NCBI RefSeq assembly: GCF_947242115.1
Contig: NC_074716.1
Coordinates: forward strand, 14,548,865 to 14,612,864
Length of the DNA: 64,000 nucleotides
Direction: 5' to 3'
Source of the DNA: Biomphalaria glabrata
Lineage: Eukaryota > Mollusca > Gastropoda > Planorbidae
In this document: positions 53,592-64,000 of the stretch, one piece after another
Position numbering within the stretch: position 1 is the stretch's first letter
Layout of the letters: each line of letters opens with the position of its first letter
Notes under the pieces: generated by a model
Told to the model about the DNA's origin: nothing
Seen by the model: the letters and a program-made list of their open reading frames with translations, nothing else
Database searches by the model: none
Position numbers and translations under genes: made by a program

Positions 53592-56500
53592 ATTGAAAAG
53601 AAATATTTTTACACCATCCTGAGATCAACAACCATTTTTTTAAACTTCTTTAATTTCTTTAAAATGCGAATGATTTCAACTCCTGTAGTTCCAGTCTCTG
53701 TATAACAAAAAGAACCCAGGAAAAGATGGGGCTGTAAAAAGAACATTCTAATCTATGAGAAAGGAGTGGACAAGATAAAACAAAAATTAAAGCAAGAGAA
53801 CATTTATAGGCCAGTGAATGGAGACACCAACTATGATTCAGTTCAAATATTTTAATTTCAAACATGAGACTATAAATTGCATATGGTTTGTACATACATT
53901 TTGAATAAATAAATTCATCAATAAATGAGGTTAACATTTCAGCATACACACAGTCTACTATGGAAAGTTTTTTTTTTTCTAAATTATAATGAAATCTGAA
54001 ATTAATTGCTGAAACAAATAATTAGTTCGAGTCTATTCAGCCTAATTTATTATGATATTACTTAAATTCTATATTACTTTTATATGGAAGACAATTCTGT
54101 ACAGACTAATTCAATAAACATCATTCCAGTATTACCTCTTGAGATGCCAGTTTGTATTACATGTACATCAAGATACTACTTACACATATAAAGTATTCCT
54201 CTTCCAAACCTTCTATTTATGCCAGGTACAAATTAAGGCAAGCGCATGATTGCCATTTGTTTGTTAAATATACTCAAAGGTCATTTAGATAACTTAAGAA
54301 AACCTTTGTTTAGTAGCTCTTATCTGAAGAATTTGACATAGATATATGAGACCGCATAGATATATGAAACCGCATAGATATATGAGACCACATAGAGATA
54401 TGCTTAGTTAACATCAAATTTAAAAAATATTTCACTGACAAATTTATCTTATGAATAATTCTTTGGAACCTATTTTGTTATTAAGTTACTAAGTACCTGT
54501 ATACATTTTCTTGACATGATGCCACCATTGTTTCGAAGTCAGTTAACAATGTGAATATTCCTAATTTATTATTATTGAATAAATTTGTAATTATTGTCAA
54601 AGGTCATAAATAATTTTCAGTGTAAGAATTATGAATAAGGTTTGTTCACAGTGGTTAAATTAGCAAGACCTAAGAATCAACAGAGCAAGATTGAGTTCAC
54701 ATTGTTCTCAGCCCACAGTAGTCACAATGCCAGGTTATAGACCAGTATAATACAACAACTGCTTTCAATCTTCAAAATAAATGGCAGAAAGCTAACAGAG
54801 AGCTACTAAACATTCCAGTCACTGTTAAAACATGAAACTTCAGTTTGGCAACTAACTGTTCTGTTGCACGGCTGGCACATCTCATAGTCTTAGTTTACAC
54901 CTTGTGTTTTATGACACATTAAGTGTGTCAGGAAATAATAGTCACACTCTGTGGCCTACACTGGTCCTACACATCTTTACGTTCAGGAAAGATGTCAATC
55001 TAATTCAGTGATGCCCAAACTACAGCCTGCTGACTCGTGACTAGTGCTATTCAGCCCCTTGAAGTTTTGGCCAAAGTGCATAAGGAAACCACATAGGACC
55101 ACTTCAACAGAACTTGAGAATTTCTTTGCAGTGATCTGATTCAACACACCAGTTAAAAATGTATATTGCCCTCAGGTTGTTCTAAATCAAGCTAAATATT
55201 TAGTTTGAATAACCACACTAGTTAAAAAAAAATCTTGCATTCACAACCTGAACAAATAACAAATGCATCAATATCATCAAATAGAAGGAACTTAAAATGA
55301 AAGAAAAAAAAAAGGAAAAGATAATAAAGGTCTAGACATTAGCTCCTATGTTTATGTCAAATTGAAAGTATAAACATGTACAGGGCCTTATGTAATATGC
55401 ATAATAAAGCATGATCAATACACACAAAATTAACAAAACTTTTCACTTTATGACATAATAATAATATAGCGGCATGATAAATAAACATGACAGTATTTAT
55501 GATGAAAAAAAGCTTTACAAGCACAAAAAACTTTTGTTAACATCAACTAATGTTGAACTCAAATAATAGAAATAGATGATTCGGTCTGTGCAAAACAATA
55601 AGTAAACACTTTATTAAAATACTTTTTAAAAAAAAAAGAACAAAATCTGAATTTTTGTGAATTCTTTTCAAAGTGATAGAACAACTAGTAGTGGAATGAT
55701 ACGACATGATATATTATGGTCAACAATAAAACTTTAAATCACAGAGTGAAAGAGAGAAAAACTGTACACATGCTAAGAAAGATAAATGCTGATATTTAAC
55801 TAATTTCTCCAACAGGACATGTATCTGTTTTATAATATAGCTGTATAGAAGTATTTCCTCATGCCTCTCAGAAGTCCAATATAACAATGGTCATTCATTA
55901 TCGATTTTATAAGTGGGACAATATACATTCCAAAGCTGCTAAGCTATGGTTGTCCAACATATCCTTTATATACTTCTGCACTTCCTATTTTAGTATTTCA
56001 ATAAACCCAGTTACTCTGTCATCTACTGGCAGTTGCAACACAATCTACAGGAAAATTTTTAAAATCATCTCTGCTAGTTACCACCTAATAGTTCAACAAT
56101 GTCAAACGATGACTATCAAAAAAACTACATAATAAAGGAGACTGTCGCTAAGAAAAAAAGTTCTGTTTACGGTAATGTTCCAACAAAAAAAAATAATGCA
56201 TGCAGATCTTCACTTTCCCTAAGTAATGATAAACAAGTTTAATTTGTATACAACACTGACAAAATCAGACAATTTGAAAGAAACAAATTGTGTCCAGTGT
56301 TTGAAAACAGTACAGCTAAATGTCACAACCAACACAAGTGTGAAATCTAATAGCTCTTGAGATGTGACATTTATAAGCAAAGCTAAAATTAGAATCTTAC
56401 TGTAATATAAGCTAGCAGTATTTAAAAAGAGCAAGGTAGTCAATGGTCTAAGATTTCCAAATAAAAGTTAAGGTACCAGTACATTGTCAGGTATAATGTA

Positions 56501-58909
56501 GATCTCACCAGGCTACTGTGGCATAATCTAGCAATATAAAAACAATCAGACTATATCAAAGCACTTCACAAATATTACAAGGAGAGATTCTGAACAGAAA
56601 TACTATATCACCAAACATGAGTTAACTATATCACAAATAAAGTGAACAATTTCACCCTTTGATTTGACTCCTTCCCTTAAAATTCCAATAACCCTTTAAT
56701 ACACAAGTTTGCAGAGTTGTACATTAAAGGCTATATACTTTTAATACACAGACAGGGAAGTAGAAAAAGCAATCTTGTATTCTAAGGGTTAATGTAAGGG
56801 GCACTTCATACTTTGGTATCAGAGCTTCCATGTACAATTCATAAGTTAACAATATTCAAAAGCATTGCAAAGTTCATTAGAAAGATATATTTCACTACAA
56901 ATGAATGAGAAAAGTTTTCCAAGACAAAACTCTTCCCTCTTATCAAGTCAACATACATTATTTATTTCATGTTCTTTAAAATTCTTTGTGTTAGACTAAA
57001 TATTACAATGATTAAATCTAATAGTTTTTTCAAAGTATAAACAATAATGATTGAAATTGTCTTTTTTTTTTCTTTTAATATTAGAATAATGCCAATTAGG
57101 TACATTTTACAGCTATTGTAAGTATCATAAAGTCATTGCTAAAATATTTCTGTATAATTTATTGTCAGATTATAAAGTACCAGTAAAATTATTTATTAAT
57201 TTAAAAAAAAAAAATTAAATGCATAAGAAAAATAGACAAAAATCTACCAAAAAAAAAAAATTATTTTCAAAACATTATACTAAAACTATCCATAACATTC
57301 AAATGTTATTACAATGAAACTAAAAACTGCTTTGAGAAAAGCATTTTCAAAAAATTACAATTGATAGTATAGACTGGTTTAGAACTAGAATGTGACTAGT
57401 ACTGAACTATAGTAGTAAAAAAATAAAAACAATACACAAATACAGTTCATCCTAACTTTTACCCCAACCTTGTTATATATAAAAATTTCAGTGACTTCAA
57501 ACCTTGTTTCTATCCTACTGAAGACTATGCTAATGAATAAGCACTTAATTATGTTGAATTTAAATAGTCTGATCAGTTACCCATTTAAAAATGTAGGGAT
57601 ATTTTACATTTTAATTGGTCAGTTAACCTCTCCTAAGCAGGAGTTACCCTACTTACTGTAATATTTAAGACATTGATTAAGTTTAGTCAACTGTGGCATA
57701 AAAACTGATTTATGAGTGGCATCCGTTAATGGACTAACAGTTTCTATGCTAAAAGTAGAATGCAAATAGGAACATAAATGACAACTAGAACACTTAAAAA
57801 ATAGTTGACTGTTATTGAAATATTGACAAATCGTCTAAAAATGATTGTTGAAATATTTATTGGTGAAATCATTTCAATCAAGTTTTCAAATTTTAATACC
57901 AAACAAATCACATAAAATACTTTTGTTCATTCAATTAAAAATTAAACTATCTGTTAGTCTGCAAGACAAATTTTTGTGTTTTTCACAGAAAGAAAACCAA
58001 ATTTCTCAAACATGATTATTTTTAGATTTGTGTAACTCTTGCTTTTGTTTGTTTTTTTTTATATATGATACTAAGAGTCAATGATGCACCACCATAGTTT
58101 AAGGAACCCAGTAACTAAGATCCAAAATTAATTTAAAGAATGGGGAAGGTATTAGCAATCAACACAAAATTAGAATGAAGAGCAGTTCTTAAAAAGATCT
58201 GCAGATGAAGAAAAGGGGAAAACAAAATTTGACACAATAAATAGTTGAAGTGGTATCTAGTTAGTGTACACAAAAAATGATAGAAGGATGTACTAACAAC
58301 AAAGTGGTAAAAATGTTGGCACAAGTTGAAGTATGATCTAGTTTGTATATTATATAATGATTAAAGTTGTCAGTAATGACAGACAAAATAACTCAGAACA
58401 GTCACCACTACAATACATCTACCTTGACCTTTTTTTTAATTGTCAAAATTCAACACTAAAGAAATTTTGTTTTTGAAACCTACCATTTGGTTTTTAAACA
58501 CATGTACCCAGAAAGCAGAATACAATTCCAAGTATATCCCCACAAACAATGACACACCTATAATCACTACAGAATGCTTAACAATCTGGCTAGTCTACCT
58601 ATTACTTTAAATTCATATTGGTGTGTCAAGTAGCCTAAGTACTAATTAAAAGTTTTGACATCTGATTATAAGAAACATTAAATGATACATATAGTTTAAC
58701 AGTAACAATGTCACCTCTGTAGATAAACATCAGTTTACATTTTGATCTCCATACATTTATTTATAAATTTATACAGCGGATAATTGTGAGTCGTGGATTT
58801 GAACTCAAGTCATCCATCACCAACAGTTGAGAAGAAAAATGGACCAAAATGTAATACAATAATAGAAGAGCTAATGAAGTAATTCAAGAGTTTTAACAAG
58901 CTTCAAACA
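53592..58909 (-). other. 3' flank, possibly long 3' UTR, of the TBC1D15-like gene
   Basis: Long, fairly simple AT-rich DNA with few recognisable repeats, unlike the rest of the window. A three-copy 18-19-bp repeat (ATAGATATATGA) lies at 54340-54405. No exon or RNA gene recognised on either strand; listed open frames are short and lack support. Relative freedom from transposons right after the stop codon would suit a long 3' UTR, but this is inference. Confidence 0.4.
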
Positions 58910-59257
58910 CTATGTTAGAATCTTGGATCCTTCATCAATGATGGAATTTTGTTTACCCCCAAGGGAATGAGAGCTTCTGGAGCCGTTGACTGAAATACTG
59001 GAACTGGATGAGATCCCACCCATGAGCTGGGGTGTGTCCACTCTGGAGGCAGAGTCCTGAGACTTGACATCTGTATTTGAGGCGGAGCCAATAAACACAC
59101 TGTTCTCCATGGACTGGGATACTGGGACAGGAAGGAGTCCTAGGACCTCCTTCACAGCCTTGGGCAGCTTTTTAAACTCTTTGAGCTGCAGGAAAATGCC
59201 CTCAGCCTTGCACAGTGTGTCATCTAATGGTATTGATAGGCTGATATCATTGATGTG
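58910..59257 (-). CDS. TBC1D15: TBC1D15-like last exon, C-terminal tail
   Basis: Acceptor ATTTCAG. Starts HINDISLSIPLDDTLCKAEG and keeps the AVKEVLGLLP helix. A low-complexity Ser-rich tail follows (SSSSSISVNGSRSSHSLGG), ending GSKILT with TAG at 58910-58912. The tail is not conserved with vertebrates and is probably disordered. Confidence 0.88.
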   Translation of the reverse strand, partial: HINDISLSIPLDDTLCKAEGIFLQLKEFKKLPKAVKEVLGLLPVPVSQSMENSVFIGSASNTDVKSQDSASRVDTPQLMGGISSSSSISVNGSRSSHSLGGKQNSIIDEGSKILT

Positions 59258-62200
59258 CTGAAATACAGCCACACAATGAGATTTAGGTATTTAGCATCAG
59301 AAATAGATCAATGTTTTAGCGAAAGAAATTTCAATTTGTTTACTTACTTTAAGGATTTCTGTAAAGCCAAACTTATTTTCCATCAGAGTAGACTTCTCAG
59401 AATCAAGGATTGCCAGGGAAATTATCAGATGAAAGTTTTGACAAGGGAGATCTGTCCAAATAACCTAAGCCAAGAAACAAAGTGATTAGTGTTAGTCATT
59501 TTCTTATTACTATCTTTGTACCTTGATGAATGGTAAAGAAAATGTATTTAGTTGTGTTCAAATATCTTTATATTTATTCAAAGTTACCTCCCATAATCTC
59601 TGGATTTCATGAAAATGAAATTCTCTTTTGAACATGATCAGAATCCAGCGGAAGCAGAAGTAAAAATTTCCAGAGTCATGGCTTTCTGTAATGAAATATT
59701 TTTTGGAATAAAGTTTAAGACTTTGTGAGAATGAAATGGAATATTGTTCAGATTTGCAAACATTATTATAAAAATGTACTTTCTGTAACAAAAGAAAAAA
59801 AAAAAAAATGACAAAAAAAAAAGTCAAAGTATTATTTTTATAGGAAGAACAAAGTCAATAATTTTAGTTTAAAATTTGTATTTTTGACTGTTTATTTCAC
59901 TTTAATCAAGAAAACAATGCCTTAATATATTTTTTTTTCTTTATTTTTTTTAAAGCAGATATACTAAATTTTATAATCTAATCATGATAGTACTACAAAT
60001 GAAGATTTTTTAGGCCCTATGTGCCAAGTTTATACTACTATTGTGTAAAATTGTTGCCCTTTTAAAATGATTTCATCCAAAGTCTTATTTATTTATTAGC
60101 ATTTGATAGACAAACAATATTGTTCTATTACCCAAATAAGCACACAATTCTGGATCATACACTTGCATAAGCTTGTGGATTTGAGAAAGTTGAACCTTCA
60201 TACCATTCTGGTCCATTTCAAAATTGTGGCACTGTGTCAAACAAAAACAAAGTTGCACAATGCAGAAACAAAGTAAGAAGATAACCCTGGTCCCTAATTT
60301 TACAGACTTTCAGTCAATGAAAACAAGACTTCAATATGTGTGTGTGAATTCTATCACCTATTCATCTAGCTGTCAATGGGTTTTTAATGTTTATTTCTTG
60401 GACTACATCAAGACCTCACCCAAAACATGTTCTAAAGTGGGATGTTACTGGATGAACTATGTGATGTTATTGGATGAACTATGTGATGTTACTGGATGAA
60501 CTATGTGATGTTACTGGATGAACTATGTGATTTTATTGGATGAACTATGTGATGTTATTGGATGAACTATGTGATGTTATTGGATGAACTATGTGATGTT
60601 ATTGGATGAACTATGTGATGTTACTGGATGAACTATGTGATGTTACTGGATGAACTATGTGATGTTACTGGATGAACTATGTGATGTTACTGGATGAACT
60701 ATGTGATGTTACTGGATGAACTATGTGATGTTATTGGATGAACTATGTGATGTTATTGGATGAACTATGTGATGTTATTGGATGAACTATGTGGTTATTG
60801 GATGAACTATGTGATGTTATTGGATGAACTATGTGATGTTATTGGATGAACTATGTGATGTTACTGGATGAACTATGTGATGTTATTGGATGAACTATGT
60901 GATGTTATTGGATGAACTATGTGATGTTACTGGATGAACTATGTGATGTTACTGGATGAACTATGTGATGTTATTGGATGAACTATGTGATGTCTGAGTT
61001 GATGCAGTTCAAGGACATGACCTGTGCACTTAAGCCATATCTGTTTATTAAGATCAACCAGTGACTGTCTGTCTGTCACATTGTTGCAGTATGACCTTAA
61101 TCTGAGTATATGTCCAGATAGTCTGTTCACCGTAGTATGATTGGAATCCTAACAGTACTAGCCCTTAGTCGCAACACCGAACTCTAACCCTGAGTACCTG
61201 ATGGTCATACCCCATTGTCTTTCTTTCTAGCTCTAGATCTAATCAAGATTTTTCATATCAATCAAGTTCTCAACTAAATCAACTAAAATATCTATCAACT
61301 TTAGATTAGACTTTCTACAAGCTTAGACGTACCGTATACACACAAAGTGCTTGCAAATTTTTAGAAATTCTTAAAGTAAATGCACACCAACTCAATGTAA
61401 ACAAACGGGAGGCAAACACTTGCAATGGCTAAACATGTGGTTTAATTACTATTAGTTGGTTATTTTTAGATTCTTCAATTTTGTTTGTAATCGGTAGCAT
61501 GGAATAGGTACAGTGACATCATGCTATTTTGGAAATAATTGAAAAACCAGAACAGCAGTCTGATGAAGATACTAATTAATACCAAAGATTTACTTAGCCC
61601 TTTTTTTATAAAATATCCATCCATCCATCCCAGTGGCACTACAGCCCATGGAGGGCTCTGGCCTGCTTTAACACATCCTTCCATTCAGATCTTTCCTGGG
61701 CCTTTCGTCTCCACGCCCTAACCCCAAGCTGCTTCAGATCTGCTTCCACGTCATCTATCCATCGCATTCGGGGTCTGCCTTTGGGTCGCCTGCCTTTTGG
61801 TTTTTGCCTGTATACGATTTTCGCCCCTCTGTTGTCTGACATTCTTTCAAGGTGACCTGCCCAACGTAGTCTGTTCTTTTTTATTTCGTTCACTATTGGT
61901 GGGTCTTCATATAATTGATATAACTCATGGTTAGTGCGTGTCTTCCACCCTGTTTCATCTTGTATGGCACCATAGATTTCCTAAGAATTTTTCTTTCCCA
62001 ATTTGATAAAATATATTTAATCTATTTTTATTTTCCTCAATGTTTCAATAGGATAGTTAGGCTAAATAGAAAATCATGTACCAGAGTAGAAAAAAATATA
62101 TGACAAAGTGAGTCAGAAAAAGAATAACTAAATTTAACGTTTTGGATTATGTTTCATTATTTTAAATATTTTTACCACTGAAGAAAAATGTATTAATAAA

Positions 62201-62838
62201 ATCCTATGCAACAGACAAATCAGAGAATAAGACACTGACCACTCTTTCCATAGCACCAGCAAAACACCAAAAAGCATCCACTTCATTTTCCATGACAACC
62301 AAAATGGGCGCAAGAATGTCACTCATACCTTGAACATAGCCTTTGAACAAAAGAAACAATAAGGAAATAGTTTCATGAGAACTGATGACTAAGTTCAGAG
62401 GTTGAAATGGTTGAATTTGTAAACATTTGGTATGAATATTTGAATGACATTGTGATCTCTACCAAGTTGAGACATCAACATCTCCTCACCTAAGTCAAAG
62501 TTGTACATACAGTATGTCATGAGTATGTCATACAAGACCTGGAGGTTGGGGTTCTTGTCACCACTGAAAAATTTGTGGGTTCTGTCAGTACGCATCACAT
62601 CTTTGTCTGTAGATTTAAAAAATCATTAGGTTTAACATAGTTACACTTTTTAAAAAAAAATTAGGTTTAACATAGTTACACTTTACTTTTAGCTAAAGCA
62701 TATTGCACAAATAATTGATACAGATAATACAGACAAACAGTACCAATCAATCCCCTTCTCTCTTTTAACAAAGTAAACCTCCTCTCTTGTTCTGAACTGA
62801 TCGTTTTCCACTGGAGCTTCATGCGGAAATAATCATCT
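58910..62838 (-). CDS. TBC1D15: TBC1D15/17-like Rab GTPase-activating protein, last seven coding exons
   Basis: Minus-strand exons: 62838-62744, 62606-62490, 62340-62240, 60231-60132, 59685-59588, 59464-59348 and 59257-58910. Introns are GT-AG and phases agree throughout; the last 324 aa are present. TBC domains stimulate GTP hydrolysis by Rab proteins; mammalian TBC1D15 acts on Rab7 at mitochondria-lysosome contacts. The Arg finger is in DKDVMRTDRTHKFF and the Gln finger in GYVQGMSD, so the domain looks catalytically competent. Further matches to the family: DDYFRMKLQWKTISSEQE, NEVDAFWCF, GNFYFCFRWILIMFKREF and LCKAEGIFLQLKEFKKLP. The tail is Ser-rich and divergent. N-terminal exons (the DUF3548 region and start of TBC) lie beyond the right edge. 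TBC1D17 is the alternative name. Confidence 0.92.
59348..59464 (-). CDS. TBC1D15: TBC1D15-like exon (VIWTDLPCQNFH)
   Basis: Encodes VIWTDLPCQNFHLIISLAIL DSEKSTLMENKFGFTEILK, phase 0 at both ends (acceptor GGCTTAG, donor AAA/GTAAGT). 39 codons. Confidence 0.9.
59588..59685 (-). CDS. TBC1D15: TBC1D15-like exon (FRWILIMFKREF)
   Basis: Encodes (E)SHDSGNFYFCFRWILIMF KREFHFHEIQRLWE, the C-terminal half of the TBC fold. Phase 0 donor GAG/GTAACT. Confidence 0.9.
60132..60231 (-). CDS. TBC1D15: TBC1D15-like exon (CHNFEMDQNGM)
   Basis: Encodes CHNFEMDQNGMKVQLSQIHK LMQVYDPELCAYL, aligning with HENFEEQMQGMKTQLIQL of the vertebrate protein. Acceptor GACACAG, donor TTGG/GTAATA, phase 1. Confidence 0.88.
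60440..60992. repeat. Minisatellite, 22-bp unit, about 25 copies
   Basis: TGATGTTACTGGATGAACTA TG with a TTATTGG variant. C/T variant units occur in blocks (runs of TTACTGG units and runs of TTATTGG units), which points to block duplication. One unit near 60790 is shortened. Lies in the intron between the Gln-finger exon and the next TBC1D15-like exon. Confidence 0.95.
61612..61985 (-). mobile_element. LINE 3' end fragment
   Basis: Minus strand encodes IYGAIQDETGWKTRTNHELY, YEDPPIVNEIKKNRLRWAGH, LERMSDNRGAKIVYRQKPKG, RPKGRPRMRWIDDVEADLKQ and LGVRAWRRKAQERSEWKDVL, ending ARALHGL. These are the last residues of a non-LTR RT protein, 5'-truncated, with (ATCC)n at the 3' end (61617-61630). The frame is intact in what remains. 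In the TBC1D15-like intron, same strand as the gene. Confidence 0.85.
62240..62340 (-). CDS. TBC1D15: TBC1D15-like exon with Gln finger
   Basis: Encodes GYVQGMSDILAPILVVMENE VDAFWCFAGAMERV. The Gln of YVQ is the second catalytic residue. Donor GTG/GTCAGT, phase 0, followed by a 2-kb intron holding a LINE piece and a minisatellite. Confidence 0.9.
62490..62606 (-). CDS. TBC1D15: TBC1D15-like exon with Arg finger
   Basis: Encodes DKDVMRTDRTHKFFSGDKNP, NLQVLYDILMTYCMYNFDL. The Arg of DVMRT is the catalytic arginine of TBC domains. Donor TTAG/GTGAGG, phase 1. Confidence 0.9.
62744..62838 (-). CDS. TBC1D15: TBC1D15-like exon (DDYFRMKLQWK)
   Basis: First exon of this gene visible from the right. 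Encodes (K)DDYFRMKLQWKTISSEQE then RRFTLLKERRGLI, joining in phase 1 to the Arg-finger exon. A second AG two bases downstream makes the acceptor slightly uncertain. Confidence 0.85.
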
Positions 62839-62914
62839 CTTTAAAAAAAAAAAAACAAGAACACATAAGACATCTGATTTCTAATTTACTTAAAAAAAAA
62901 TATCTATACCTTTT

Positions 62915-63014
62915 CAGACCTGCCTACCAAAAAAAGTCCAAATGCGTAACACGTACGGTCAAAATGCGTATTTTGGCACCAGAATGCGTAACACTTACGT
63001 GATCCTCTATTTTG

Positions 63015-63075
<61 letters not shown>

Positions 63076-63979
63076 GATGTCATGATTAGATCTACAATCT
63101 AAATCTAGATCAATAGAGATGATATCTAGACTAGATCTGGATCTATGTCTATATAATGAATATAATCTACTCTAGATCTGGGCTCAAAAGTGTTACCGAT
63201 GCCGTGGATCCGCTAGATCCAAACTTTCGTAGGCCTACCTTCATACTTGATCTATTCTATACTAAGACTAAGAATCTAGTCTAGATCTAGACTAGATGGT
63301 AGTAGATGTTATCGATCTAGATCTAGTCAATCTAAATTCTAAATCATACTATAACTAGTTTGTAGGGTAATGTACTAATATTAATGTAGAGAATCATAAC
63401 GTAATGACGGTAATGACTAGCTAGACTCGAGCTAGATCTATTCCTGTATAACAAGTTATCTAGATTCTAGATCTAGAATCTAGATCTAGACTAAATATCT
63501 ACAATGTCACTCAATGTGTTTTTAATCGATAGCTCTTCGATTTTTTTTCTATACAAATGAATACGAGAATCAGGAATGCACCAACATAATTAATTTCTAC
63601 TCATGAACTTACACAAAAACAAAAGTCACGTTGGTGAATCAGCTAACTGATGGTACCAACCTGGTACCAACCCGCCACTCCCTCACTCTCGCGTTCTTCA
63701 TTTCTAGACATCTAATTGCTATTAAGTACCAATCAACGTATAGATCTGGGCACATTGTGTTCACCCCACCTTTTCTGTTTCGCCCCTCTCCCCACAGGTG
63801 GGCTTAGCGTGACCTCCGTGTGACCTCCGTGACCGCTTGTAAGCTAGTCTAGAGAGGAGAACAAAAAAGCATACGAAATGCGTAACGCGACGGGTTAAAT
63901 GCGTATTTGCGTACTGGCGGTCATTTTTGGGAGATTTTGCGTAACGAATACGCATTTTGCGTAACGGTAGGCAGGTCTG
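62915..63979. mobile_element. Unclassified TIR element with AATGCGTA subterminal repeats (1065 bp)
   Basis: Begins CAGACCTGCCTACC and ends GGTAGGCAGGTCTG, a perfect 14-bp inverted repeat. It is flanked on both sides by CTTTT (62910-62914 and 63980-63984), a possible 5-bp duplication in T-rich DNA. Both ends carry clustered AATGCGTA / TGCGTAAC motifs in direct and inverted orientation (62940-62998 and 63877-63965). The centre holds a (TA)n run of about 50 bp (63019-63069) and CTAGATCT-rich DNA (63075-63520). No transposase; the small frame at 63761-63955 covers the right subterminal repeats. hAT5-like is one possibility. Confidence 0.75.
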
Positions 63980-64000
63980 CTTTTTAAGCAGCCATTTTTA

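Overview
The window reads as AT-rich nuclear DNA from a gastropod mollusc, most likely a freshwater heterobranch of the Biomphalaria/Bulinus/Physella type. The evidence is split genes with GT-AG introns, many dispersed tRNA-derived SINEs, 5'-truncated LINE fragments, hAT-like DNA elements, abundant minisatellites and CTAGATCT-rich islands. The species is an inference; the sequence only makes a mollusc-like invertebrate very likely. No bacterial operon, CRISPR array, LTR element or other virus-like element was recognised.

Layout. 1-29 kb is gene-poor. It holds two terminal exons of a plus-strand cysteine-rich, probably secreted protein (16806-17006 and 24517-24705), one doubtful upstream exon (701-799), and many repeats. 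The first of the two exons lies between two inverted copies of the same non-autonomous hAT-like element (13399-14869 and 18981-20911); both copies carry a piece of LINE reverse-transcriptase sequence. 29.0-39.6 kb on the minus strand is a complete eight-exon HSP70-family gene. All its splice phases agree and it gives 643 aa with all three HSP70 signatures, but the C-terminal lid is divergent and there is no EEVD tail. An 11-copy 68-bp minisatellite starts about 170 bp upstream of its start codon, and its introns hold further minisatellites, a LINE tail and SINEs.

40.5-53.6 kb is again repeat-rich. It has two tRNA-Val(AAC) genes, two LINE reverse-transcriptase pieces (44521-45216 minus; 47402-48661 plus, still open and inserted into a 36-bp minisatellite) and small hAT-like MITEs with recognisable target duplications. 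53.7-58.9 kb is fairly plain and may include the 3' UTR of the next gene. 58.9 kb to beyond the right edge, on the minus strand, are the last seven coding exons of a TBC1D15/17-type Rab GTPase-activating protein, with the Arg finger and Gln finger intact. The right edge (62915-63979) is an intronic terminal-inverted-repeat element with repeated AATGCGTA motifs.

The three protein genes show no sign of working together. The most notable things here are the divergent HSP70 with its repeat-loaded promoter flank, the hAT pair that carries LINE sequence and brackets an exon, the unclassified AATGCGTA element, and the very high density of unrelated minisatellites (more than ten unit types).
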